Shown here: in pieces, positions 9,229 to 18,005 of the stretch
Numbering within the stretch: position 1 is the first letter of the stretch
Layout: every line of letters begins with the position of its first letter
Assembly (NCBI GenBank): GCA_029977845.1
Contig: JAPOKC010000001.1
Coordinates: forward strand, 62,001 to 126,000
DNA from: Mycobacteriaceae bacterium
GTDB lineage: Bacteria > Actinomycetota > Actinomycetes > Mycobacteriales > Mycobacteriaceae
Direction: 5' to 3'
DNA: 64,000 nt
Notes under the pieces: generated by a model
What the model was told of the DNA's origin: nothing
What the model saw: the letters and a program-made list of their open reading frames with translations, nothing else
The model's database searches: none
Translations under genes and position numbers: made by a program

Positions 9229-9798
9229 TTATGCGGCCAGCAGCATCGCCAGGATGGCGGTGTCGGGATGACTGATCGGATCGACTCCGACCCGGCTGAC
9301 CATCCCGGTGACCGTGCCGTCCGCCTCCGCCTCAACCCAGGCCGCCCTGTGCTCGAGACCCAGGTGTGGCAGGCCCGGCAGCAGGAGGCACCCGGATGCG
9401 GCGCCCGAGCACTCGGGCAGCGACGGGGTGGTCTCCGACGGCGGATGAAGCATCATCAACGCGGGAGGTTGTTTCTCGGCGAAGTGCCCGGGCGGCACCG
9501 CTGATTCACCGACTACGGTGCCCTCGGCCAGCACCAGGCCCACCGTGCCGGGTTGTGGCCGTTCGGGCAGTTCTTCGCGAACCCCGAAAATGGTTGTGGT
9601 CGAGAGCAATCCGGGCACCGACGCGACTCGTACCGCCACCATCAGAAGCTGGGCCCATTCCTTGGTCGAATTCGGCCAGCGGCCCGACACCACGAAGCCC
9701 TTCAGGCAGCCACTGGAATGGAACGGCGCCACCTCGACTGCACGCCCCGAACCGTTTTCCATCTCGCCTCCGCGACACTCGTACTTCCAGTGCGACAC
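9229..9798 (-). CDS. Hypothetical protein
   Basis: 189-aa ORF with plausible composition; start uncertain (M at MENGSGRAVE also possible). Confidence 0.55.
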   Translation of the reverse strand: MSHWKYECRGGEMENGSGRAVEVAPFHSSGCLKGFVVSGRWPNSTKEWAQLLMVAVRVASVPGLLSTTTIFGVREELPERPQPGTVGLVLAEGTVVGESAVPPGHFAEKQPPALMMLHPPSETTPSLPECSGAASGCLLLPGLPHLGLEHRAAWVEAEADGTVTGMVSRVGVDPISHPDTAILAMLLAA

Positions 9799-10316
9799 GA
9801 CTGCGGGTCAGTAGCGAGCATGAGGCACGCTCGGGCCGGTATGCAACAGGACACGACTGGTTGGGGCCAGAGAGTCAGAAAATCACCCGAAAACGCCAGA
9901 CGGACCGCTCAGATCAAGACGATCAGCGCAAGGATGCCCAGCAGAACGGCGGCGATCACCGCAGCACGCATTGCCGCCAGCAGGTAGGAGCGGTTGCACA
10001 GGGACCCCGGTCCGGACCACGGGGAGGCTTGCGCGGCGGTGCGCGACTCGAATGACGGCGGCGCCACTAGATCGTCCTGACCTGCGTGTTCAACTACCAC
10101 CCCTAGTGAAAAATGTCACAGCTCTGATCAGAGAGGGATCATAACCCCCGGCAGGGGCTTGTTTCAAAGGCCCCTCGGGACTCATTCAGGGGCATCTCCT
10201 CCAGGTGTCCGGCGTGTCGCACGGCGCGTCGGTGATCAGGAACAAACGCTTAGAACGACAACGGACTTCGCTCGCCGCGTATTTGCACATCGAACGCCAC
10301 AGCCATCCCCCGCCGG

Positions 10317-10413
10317 TTATCCACAGGCTGGCCGGTCACTGGGGTGATCAACCCGCACTGCGCAACGTTCGGCGGCGTCGATCTGTGGATAACCCTGTGG
10401 AAATTGTGGATAG
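10317..10413. promoter_or_regulatory. Cluster of DnaA-box-like 9-mers
   Basis: TTATCCACA 10317-10325; TGTGGATAA 10384-10392; TGTGGAAAT 10396-10404; TGTGGATAG 10405-10413. Confidence 0.5.
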
Positions 10414-10508
10414 TGCGGGCATTGCTGTGTAAGCCCGCGGCGACCATCGGCACCGCGTGCCAAATCGGAGCCGGTAACTGCCAGACCTCCGCTGGCTAGG
10501 CTGGTCCG

Positions 10509-11558
10509 ATGATTCAGGTGTGTTCCCGCTGCGGGACACGGTGGAATGTGCGCGATCAGCAGCGCGGCTGGTGCCCGCGCTGCCATGGCGCACTGCTGCC
10601 ACCATCCGGATCGCCGGTCATACCGCCGCTGACCCCCCCGGCACCCGGACCGGCCGGCCCGACGAAGCACCAGGCGGGCCGGCAACGTCCCGCGGGCTTC
10701 CGATGGATCGCGGTGCGCCCGGGCCCGCCTCCACCGCCGAGGCGACCGCGTCGCCCGTTGGGGCCGACCCCGCGTTACCAGACGATTCCCCGGTGGGGCC
10801 TGGCAGATCGGATCGGCCCGCTTGCGCCGACCACGCCTGATCGTGCCGCTGACCGCAGCGCATCCCCGCACGCCGTGCGTATCACGGTGCTGGTCGCCGC
10901 CGCGGTGTTCGCCGTGGCGGCGCTCGCGCATGTGGTGCGCTACGTCCTGCTGCTGATCAACCGCACCACACTGCTGCATCCGCTGGTGGCCAACGCCTCA
11001 CTGCTGATGGGCGTCATGGTCAGTCTGGCGGCCGTCGTCGCGGCGACCGCCGTCGCCGTCGCAATGACGTCGTGGCTCATCGCAAGGCGCAGCGAGGTTT
11101 TCGGCCGGCACGGGCAGCCCGATCCGCGGCCGGAGTGGGCACTGTGGGCCGGATGCCTGGTACCCGTGGTCAACCTGATCTGGGCGCCGGTGTTCGTTCT
11201 CGAACTGGCCCACGCCGAGCACTGCTATCCCCGGCTGCGGGGACCGGTGATCGTGTGGTGGATCGGCTGGATCTTCTCGACTCTGATCTCGGGATGGGCG
11301 ATCTGGACCAGTGGGGCCACCGAGCCGCAGGCTGTCGCCGACAACACCGAAACCGAGATCGTGGCCTATCTGGCGGGTCTGGCCGTTCTCATCCTGCTCC
11401 TGAGGGTCTTCGACGGATTCGTCCGCCGACCGGTTGCGCCGCGCTCCGTGCACCGGTGGGTGGTCGTCACGGAGGCTCCGGCGTCCGAACCGGCCGAATT
11501 CGAGGAAACCCAGCTCGATGAGGCTGTTGAGTCCAGGGACCGGGAACCGGCAGCATAG
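10509..11558 (+). CDS. Zinc-ribbon, DUF4328-type membrane protein (Rv3843c-like)
   Basis: CSRCGTRW...WCPRCHGALL N-terminus and several TM helices; neighbour of glpQ1. Confidence 0.75.
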   Translation: MIQVCSRCGTRWNVRDQQRGWCPRCHGALLPPSGSPVIPPLTPPAPGPAGPTKHQAGRQRPAGFRWIAVRPGPPPPPRRPRRPLGPTPRYQTIPRWGLADRIGPLAPTTPDRAADRSASPHAVRITVLVAAAVFAVAALAHVVRYVLLLINRTTLLHPLVANASLLMGVMVSLAAVVAATAVAVAMTSWLIARRSEVFGRHGQPDPRPEWALWAGCLVPVVNLIWAPVFVLELAHAEHCYPRLRGPVIVWWIGWIFSTLISGWAIWTSGATEPQAVADNTETEIVAYLAGLAVLILLLRVFDGFVRRPVAPRSVHRWVVVTEAPASEPAEFEETQLDEAVESRDREPAA

Positions 11559-11562
11559 GTCT

Positions 11563-12396
11563 ATGACGGCGGCCGATCCCACGAACGTCGCGCACCCCTT
11601 CGTGGTCGCTCACCGCGGCGCGTCGGCGGACCGTCCCGAACACACGTTGGCGGCCTATGAACTCGCATTGCAGGAGGGCGCCGACGGTGTCGAGTGCGAC
11701 GTACGGCTCACCCGGGACGGGCATCTGGTGTGTGTGCACGATCGCCGCATCGATCGGACCTCGAATGGGACCGGCATCGTCAGCGAGATGACGCTGGCCG
11801 AATTACGGGAATTCGATTGGGGCACTTGGCATGGCAGTTGGCGCCCGGAGCCTGCACCCGGTGGCACCGGTGTCCTGACCCTCGATGAACTCACCCGCCT
11901 CGTTCTGGATTGGAACCGGCCGGTCAAGTTGTTCATCGAGACCAAACATCCGGTGCGGTACGGCGCGTTGGTGGAAAGCAAGGTGCTCGCCCTCTTGCAC
12001 CGCTACGGGATAGCGGCACCGGCGTCGGCCGACCTCTCCAGAGCGGTGGTGATGTCATTCTCGGCGGCCGCGGTGTGGCGGATCCGACGCGCGGCGCCGC
12101 TGCTTCCGACCGTTCTGCTCGGGGAGACATCACGCTATCTCGGTGGCGGCGCCGCGACGACGGTCGGCGCCACCGCCGTCGGCCCCTCGATCGCCACCCT
12201 GCGTGAGCACCCGGAACTCGTGGACCGCGCCGCAGCACAGGGCCGGGCCATGTACTGCTGGACGGTCGATCACTACGAAGACGTCGAGTTCTGCCGGGAA
12301 CTCGGGGTGGCGTGGGTGGCGACCAATCACCCGGGGCGGACCAAGGATTGGCTTCAGAACGGATTGACCGGCGCCGGCCGGGACACCCCCGAATAG
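11563..12396 (+). CDS. glpQ1: Glycerophosphodiester phosphodiesterase
   Basis: VVAHRGASADRPEHTLAAYELALQEGADGVECDVRLTRDGHLVCVHD; ATG at 11563. Confidence 0.93.
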   Translation: MTAADPTNVAHPFVVAHRGASADRPEHTLAAYELALQEGADGVECDVRLTRDGHLVCVHDRRIDRTSNGTGIVSEMTLAELREFDWGTWHGSWRPEPAPGGTGVLTLDELTRLVLDWNRPVKLFIETKHPVRYGALVESKVLALLHRYGIAAPASADLSRAVVMSFSAAAVWRIRRAAPLLPTVLLGETSRYLGGGAATTVGATAVGPSIATLREHPELVDRAAAQGRAMYCWTVDHYEDVEFCRELGVAWVATNHPGRTKDWLQNGLTGAGRDTPE

Positions 12397-12403
12397 ATCG
12401 CGA

Positions 12404-13717
12404 TCAGGGTTGCGCGTCGAACACCGACTGCGGAATCGCCGTATCGCCGCGAAGCGCGTCGAACAGTTCCCCCGATGCTGCTGAGTCCCAGATGACGACC
12501 GAGCCGACCTCGTTGCCGGTCATCTCGCCGACCGGAACGGTGATCGCGGTGATCCCGCCGCGCAACACCCAGCCCAGCCGGGCCAGGTCCCACACATGGG
12601 TGTCCACGTCGACGCCCAGTGCCGCGACGACGGCCTGCGGAACCGCGTACCAACGCCTCGGATTGAGCCATACCAGCGGGTTGGAGGCCCGGTGCAACAA
12701 CGCCGACATGAACTCCCGCTGGTGGATCATCCGGTCGAGATCCGCCCGCGCGGTCGCGCGGCTGCGAACGTAACCCAACGCGGTCGGACCGTTCATCATC
12801 TGGCAGCCGGCGGCCAGGTTGATCCCGGCCAGCGGATCGTCGATCGGATCGGCCGGACAGATCTCCACCCCGCCCAGTGCGTCGACGACGGCCCCGAATC
12901 CGGCGAAGCCGATCTCCGCGTAGTGGTCGAGATGCAGACCGGTGGACTCCTCGACGGTCTGCGCCAGCAGTTGCGGTCCGCCTTCGGCGAATGCGGCGTT
13001 GATCTTGTCCATTCCGTAGCCCGGGATCTCGACGTAGGAGTCGCGCGGTATCGACACCATCGTCGTCGGCTCGCCGGTACCCAACCCTGGGATGTGCACA
13101 AGCAGGATCGTGTCGGTGCGTCCGTTGCCGAGGTCGCCGCCGGTGGATAGTTGGGCCTGCTGTTGCGGACTCAAATCGGCCCGGCTGTCGGAGCCGACCA
13201 GCAACCAGTTGGTGCCGCCGGCTGAAGCCGGCCGGCCTTCGTAGTCGACGAAGACGGCGATCCGGTGCAGCGCGGTCTCGGCCCAGAGCGCAGCCGTCAG
13301 TCCGGATGTGACACCGAGCAGAACGAACAACAGATTCAGCACCAGTATTCGCTTGGGCCAGTTCGCTTTTCGGGACCCAGGGGAGCGCCGGGGCTGATTC
13401 GGCGGGACCGGTTTGCGGGCCGGCTGAGGGGCGCGGGGCGGCGCTGGGAGCCGTTGGCGACTGCGCACCGGTGGGGGGTAAGGGGCCGCCCGGCGACGCG
13501 GCGGGGGAGATGCGGGGGGCGGGACGGGGAGCCGCCTCGTCGGAGGAGGCGCGGCCTGCCTCGGCGGTGGCATCGCCGGTGGCACCGGGACACGCGGACG
13601 CGGCCCGCGGGGACCGGAAGCGCGCGGGATCATCTGTGGCGGTTCCGGCGGTGTCGCCCGAACCCGGGGAATCCGATCAGTCGGTGGGTCCTCGCCTGGA
13701 GGGCGACGCTCGCTCAC
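12404..13717 (-). CDS. LytR-CpsA-Psr (LCP) family protein
   Basis: NWLLVGSDSRADLS, GRTDTILLVHI, MVSIPRDSYVEIPGYGMDKINAAFAEGG; Pro/Arg-rich N-terminus then TM. Confidence 0.93.
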   Translation of the reverse strand: MSERRPPGEDPPTDRIPRVRATPPEPPQMIPRASGPRGPRPRVPVPPAMPPPRQAAPPPTRRLPVPPPASPPPRRRAAPYPPPVRSRQRLPAPPRAPQPARKPVPPNQPRRSPGSRKANWPKRILVLNLLFVLLGVTSGLTAALWAETALHRIAVFVDYEGRPASAGGTNWLLVGSDSRADLSPQQQAQLSTGGDLGNGRTDTILLVHIPGLGTGEPTTMVSIPRDSYVEIPGYGMDKINAAFAEGGPQLLAQTVEESTGLHLDHYAEIGFAGFGAVVDALGGVEICPADPIDDPLAGINLAAGCQMMNGPTALGYVRSRATARADLDRMIHQREFMSALLHRASNPLVWLNPRRWYAVPQAVVAALGVDVDTHVWDLARLGWVLRGGITAITVPVGEMTGNEVGSVVIWDSAASGELFDALRGDTAIPQSVFDAQP

Positions 13718-13747
13718 CAGGTCAACTTACGGCCCGGGTCCGTCGAA

Positions 13748-14572
13748 TCAACGCAGCCAACCGGTTTGCCCGGCCAGCAGCGCGTAACCGACGAACGCGA
13801 CCGTGTCGATGACGCCGTGGGCGATCACCAGCGGCCACAGGCGGCCGGTGCGGTTCCAGGCGTAGGCGAACACCAGCCCCATCGCCAGGTTGCCCAGGCC
13901 TGCGCCGAAGCCCTGATACAGGTGGTAGAGCGCACGCAGTACGCCGGAGGACAACATGGCGGCGCGGTTGGTCATACCCGTTTCGCGCAGTCGCGTGATC
14001 AGGTAGCCCACCACGACGGTCTCCTCGGCGAAACCGTTGGCGAAGGCGGCCAGCACCAGGACCGGGATACGCCACCAGGAATTGTGCAGGGCCGATGGTT
14101 CGACTTGGGCATTCAGGCCCATCGCCCGGGCACCGATGTACAGCAGCAGCCCCGGTACGCCGATGAGCGCCGCCAATCCGAGACCGCCGAGAACGTCGGG
14201 ACGCCACCGCAGTCGGCCCAGTCCGATCCCGGAGGGCCGGATCCCGCTGCGCCACAGCAGATAAAGGGCCAACAGCCCCCAGGCCACCAGCTGAGCGACC
14301 GCAGCGAGGTTGAGGCCGAGATTGATCAGGTCGTAGCGCGACTGATCCCGATTGAGCCGGACCCGGTGGCCCGGCAGACCGGACAGCACCGCGTCGGCCA
14401 AGTCGAGCACCGCGATCACGGCACTCACCCCGAAGGTGACGGCCAGCATGACGCCGACCTCGATCCGCGCCGTCCGCCGACTCAACACCGGCTGACCCGA
14501 ACCCACCCCGCCACGGTAACGGTCACCCGGAGTGCGCGTCTCGACCCGATAGGGTTGATCCGTGGTTCGCAT
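13748..14572 (-). CDS. CPBP (CAAX-type) intramembrane glutamic endopeptidase family protein
   Basis: FAEETVVVGYLITRL (EExxxR-like), polytopic; start may be internal because it overlaps pheA start. Confidence 0.8.
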   Translation of the reverse strand: MRTTDQPYRVETRTPGDRYRGGVGSGQPVLSRRTARIEVGVMLAVTFGVSAVIAVLDLADAVLSGLPGHRVRLNRDQSRYDLINLGLNLAAVAQLVAWGLLALYLLWRSGIRPSGIGLGRLRWRPDVLGGLGLAALIGVPGLLLYIGARAMGLNAQVEPSALHNSWWRIPVLVLAAFANGFAEETVVVGYLITRLRETGMTNRAAMLSSGVLRALYHLYQGFGAGLGNLAMGLVFAYAWNRTGRLWPLVIAHGVIDTVAFVGYALLAGQTGWLR

Positions 14573-15479
14573 CGCCTACCTCGGTCCGGAGGGCACCTTC
14601 ACCGAGGCGGCACTTCTGAAGATGGCCGCAGCGGGAGTGGTGCCGCGCGGCGGCGAGGTCGCGCCCCAACCGACGGAGACCACCCCGGCGGCGATCGAAG
14701 CGGTTCGATCCGGCGCCGCGGATTTCGCGTGCGTGCCGATCGAGAACTCGATCGAGGGCAGCGTGCTGCCCACACTGGACAGCCTGGCGGCGGGCTCGCC
14801 GCTGCAGATCTACGCCGAGCTGACCTTCGACGTCGCCTTCAGCATCGTGGTGCGCGCCGGTATGAGTGCGGCACAGGTCCGTACCGTCGCGGCCTTCCCG
14901 GTCGCGGCCGCGCAGGTCCGGCAGTGGCTGGCGGCGCAGTTGCCCGAAGCCGAACTGGTGCTGACGAAGTCGAACGCCGCAGCGGCCCGCGACGTTGCCG
15001 AGGGACGCTGCGATGCGGGCGTCAGCACTGCGCTGGCGGCCCGGCGATACGGGTTGTCCACCTTGGCCGAGGATGTGGTCGACGAACCCAATGCGCGAAC
15101 CCGGTTCGTCCTCGTCGGTCCCCCGGGCCGCCCGCCCGCCCGCACCGGGACCGACCGGACGTCAGTGGTGTTGCGACTGGACAACGCGCCCGGTGCGCTG
15201 GTGTCTGCGATGACCGAGTTCAGCATCCGTGACATCGATCTGACCCGGATCGAATCGCGGCCCACCAGAACCGGGCTGGGCACCTATATCTTCTTCCTCG
15301 ACTGCGTCGGCCACATCGACGACACCGCAGTGGCCGAGGCGCTCAAGGCACTGCACAGGCGCTGTGCGGATGTGCGATACCTGGGTTCGTGGCCCACCGG
15401 CGCAGCGGTGGGCGCGCTGCCCCCTGAACTCGACGAAGCCGACCGGTGGCTGACCCGGTTGCGCGAGGGCGGCGCGTGA
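14562..15479 (+). CDS. pheA: Prephenate dehydratase
   Basis: IAYLGPEGTFTEAAL, ACVPIENSIEGSV, ACT domain with LTRIESRPTRTGLGTYIFFLD. Confidence 0.95.
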   Translation: MVRIAYLGPEGTFTEAALLKMAAAGVVPRGGEVAPQPTETTPAAIEAVRSGAADFACVPIENSIEGSVLPTLDSLAAGSPLQIYAELTFDVAFSIVVRAGMSAAQVRTVAAFPVAAAQVRQWLAAQLPEAELVLTKSNAAAARDVAEGRCDAGVSTALAARRYGLSTLAEDVVDEPNARTRFVLVGPPGRPPARTGTDRTSVVLRLDNAPGALVSAMTEFSIRDIDLTRIESRPTRTGLGTYIFFLDCVGHIDDTAVAEALKALHRRCADVRYLGSWPTGAAVGALPPELDEADRWLTRLREGGA

Positions 15480-16162
15480 GCGGTCGGCTCATCCTGGTCA
15501 GGCACGGCCAGTCGCTGGCCAATGTGGAGCGCAGACTCGACACCCGTCCGCCCGGAGCCGAACTCACCGACCAGGGCCGACAGCAGGCTCGCGAGTTCGC
15601 CCGATCCAGGAGCGTCCGGCCGGGTCTTCTTTTGCACTCTATCGCGCATCGTGCTGCACAGACCGCCGCCGAGATTGGCGCTGAATTATCCACGGGCGCG
15701 ATCGAAGTGGGTGGAATTCACGAAGTGCAGGCCGGTGATCTGGAGGACCGCACCGACGATGAGGCCATCGCGGCATTCAATACGGTGTACCAGCGATGGC
15801 ATCAGGGCGATCTCGACGTGGCCATGCCAGGCGGGGAGAGCGGCCGCGAGGTTCTCGATCGGTACCTACCCGTCGTCGGTGACCTTCGCCGCCGCTTTCT
15901 CGATGACGAGCACTGGACCCAGGACGTGGTCGTGGTCAGCCATGGGGCCGCGATCCGGTTGGCCGCGGCTGTGCTCGCCGGGGTGGAGCCAAGCTTCGTC
16001 CTCGATCACCACCTGGCCAATGCCGAATTCGTCACGCTGGCCCCGATCACCGACGGCCGGTGGAGCTGCCTGCAGTGGGGTGTTCGAACGCCGCCGTTCT
16101 ATCCCGAACCCGATGTGCATCCGGTGCAGGACGCACTGGATGCCGCCGACCCGATGGGCTGA
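15476..16162 (+). CDS. Histidine phosphatase (phosphoglycerate mutase-like)
   Basis: LILVRHGQSLANVERR; GTG at 15476 overlaps pheA stop. Confidence 0.9.
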   Translation: MSGRLILVRHGQSLANVERRLDTRPPGAELTDQGRQQAREFARSRSVRPGLLLHSIAHRAAQTAAEIGAELSTGAIEVGGIHEVQAGDLEDRTDDEAIAAFNTVYQRWHQGDLDVAMPGGESGREVLDRYLPVVGDLRRRFLDDEHWTQDVVVVSHGAAIRLAAAVLAGVEPSFVLDHHLANAEFVTLAPITDGRWSCLQWGVRTPPFYPEPDVHPVQDALDAADPMG

Positions 16163-16166
16163 GGGA

Positions 16167-16364
16167 TCAGACGGCGTAGCGGTCGCGGGTGTCCTCGTGG
16201 CATTCGCAGCCGACGGCGTCGCAGTCCACGGTCAGTGAGTGCAACAGAAGTTCGGGATGGCTGCACTCCGGGTCTGTGCACTGCCAGCCTTGCGTGGAAT
16301 GCCGGATCAGGGTGCCGTGACAGTGCGGATGTCCCGCCCGGCACTCCCGGCAATCGCCGCCCAT
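16167..16364 (-). CDS. Small Cys/His-rich hypothetical protein
   Basis: 65 aa with nine Cys: CRECRAGHPHCH...CTDPECSH...CDAVGCECHEDTRDR. Confidence 0.6.
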   Translation of the reverse strand: MGGDCRECRAGHPHCHGTLIRHSTQGWQCTDPECSHPELLLHSLTVDCDAVGCECHEDTRDRYAV

Positions 16365-16450
16365 GAGCCATTCCTAACACCGTGGGGTGCGCGCAGGCCG
16401 CTGCCGCGCCGCGATAATCTGAACCGATCTCAAACGATGACATCACCGCG

Positions 16451-17650
16451 ATGAATTCCCCGACTGACGGTGTCGAGACCGTCCGGTGCCCTGCATGTGG
16501 CGCGGCGGTTCCGGCGGCAGTGTTCTGCGGCAGCTGCGGAGCTGAACTCGCCGCGACGCCTACGCGTTGGCGAACATTGCTGCGGCCCAAGGCTTTCGCA
16601 GCGGCGCCGAGCGAGCGATTGATTCAACCGATGATCACCAGCTCGCTGTTCCCGCATCTCGAGCGACCGTCTCGCAGCCCGTTCCGGCTCGGACTGTTCC
16701 TGCTTTTCGCGGCCCTCATCGGTTTCTCCTGGCTGCGACTGGTTGGCCCACTGATAACAGTGGCCGGCCTGGGTGTCCCGGTGCTGTTCGTCCTGTACCT
16801 GTGGCAGACCGACGTGTACCGAGACATGCCCCGGCATGGTCTGGCCCTGTCGGCCGTGATCGGAACCGCGCTGGGCGTGGGTTGGACGCTGTTCACCGGC
16901 GGCGTGGTGGCGCGTGCCTACGGAATCCCGATGGCGGCCGGGTTCGCGCTGGAACAAGTGCTCAGCGTCGGCTTGGCCGTCTCGCTTGTCGGGGCGGTCC
17001 TGATGGTGGTGCCTGCGATCATCGTCCGGCTGCTCCGGCCGCCGCAACGCGAGTCCCTGGACGGGTTCGTCATCGGCGCTCTGGGCGCGTTGATGTTCAC
17101 CTGCGCCTCGACAATCACCAATTTCGCGCCGCAGTTCGTCTCGGGACTGATCGGGAACGTCCGACCGTTGCGACTGGTGGTGTACGCCGCCCTCTACGGG
17201 GTCGCCGCGCCACTGACCGCCGGGGCGTCCGGCGGGCTGATCGGCATCATGTTGTGGTTCCGGCCCGGGACCCGGGCCCGCGCCCACCCCGGACGGGTGC
17301 GCGCCGCGCTGCTGGGATTCACCCTGCTGGTCGCGACGCTCTATGCCGCCATCTGGGTGATGGAGGCAGCCCGGCTGCCGCAGCTGATACAGCTGGGGCT
17401 GCACCTCGCGCTGGCGTTCGTCGCACTGATCGCGCTTCGGGTTGCCCTTCAGATGGCGTTGCTGCGCGAGGCGACAGATCCCCCGATCGGGCAGCCATTA
17501 CTGTGTGTGCATTGTGACCGAGTGGTGCCCGACCTGCCCTTCTGCCCGGCCTGCGGTGCGGCGGGGCGCGCCACGTCACGGGCGTCGCGACGGTTGCGGA
17601 GGCAATCCCCGCCGGTACGAAAAGGCGGAGACGGTGACGCGCCGGTATAA
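16451..17650 (+). CDS. Zinc-ribbon polytopic membrane protein, PrsW-like (copy 1)
   Basis: CPAC...CGSC N-terminal ribbon, ESLDGFVIGALGALMF, C-terminal CVHCDRVVPDLPFCPACG ribbon. Confidence 0.75.
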   Translation: MNSPTDGVETVRCPACGAAVPAAVFCGSCGAELAATPTRWRTLLRPKAFAAAPSERLIQPMITSSLFPHLERPSRSPFRLGLFLLFAALIGFSWLRLVGPLITVAGLGVPVLFVLYLWQTDVYRDMPRHGLALSAVIGTALGVGWTLFTGGVVARAYGIPMAAGFALEQVLSVGLAVSLVGAVLMVVPAIIVRLLRPPQRESLDGFVIGALGALMFTCASTITNFAPQFVSGLIGNVRPLRLVVYAALYGVAAPLTAGASGGLIGIMLWFRPGTRARAHPGRVRAALLGFTLLVATLYAAIWVMEAARLPQLIQLGLHLALAFVALIALRVALQMALLREATDPPIGQPLLCVHCDRVVPDLPFCPACGAAGRATSRASRRLRRQSPPVRKGGDGDAPV

Positions 17651-17693
17651 TTTGAGTCGGCCCTTCCGGGCCACAGAAAGTAGGAAAATCCAC

Positions 17694-17954
17694 ATGTTGT
17701 CAGCCCGTTTAACCCGCCAGATCGCGCTTGCGGCGGGAGCTGCCGCCCTCGTCGGCATGGGCACGCTCACCGCCTGCAGCAGCACCAAGGAGAAGCCGGC
17801 CGACACCACCGCTCCGTCGGCCAGTTCGAGCGCGCCGGCCCCCACGCCGACCGAGAAGAATCTGACCCCCGGTGGCGCCAATTCCTTCTCCCCCACGGTC
17901 AAGGCGCCCAAGGCGCCCACCGCCCTGCCCGGCAACGTCATCACCGGCAACTAG
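17694..17954 (+). CDS. Small putative lipoprotein
   Basis: Signal peptide with lipobox LTAC; Pro/Thr/Ser-rich; ATG at 17694 (ORF 17442..17954 trimmed). Confidence 0.75.
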   Translation: MLSARLTRQIALAAGAAALVGMGTLTACSSTKEKPADTTAPSASSSAPAPTPTEKNLTPGGANSFSPTVKAPKAPTALPGNVITGN

Positions 17955-18005
17955 GCGAATACCGGTATTCGGCGGGCTCGGGGACATCCACCGGAACACC
18001 CGCCG

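Noticed and set aside
9909-10100. 63-aa minus-strand ORF with C-terminal hydrophobic segment
   Set aside because: Possible tail-anchored small protein, but too little evidence to call a gene.
13265-15232. 655-aa plus-strand ORF
   Set aside because: Antisense to LCP and CPBP genes and out of frame with pheA; composition Arg/Gly/Pro-rich as for shadow ORFs.
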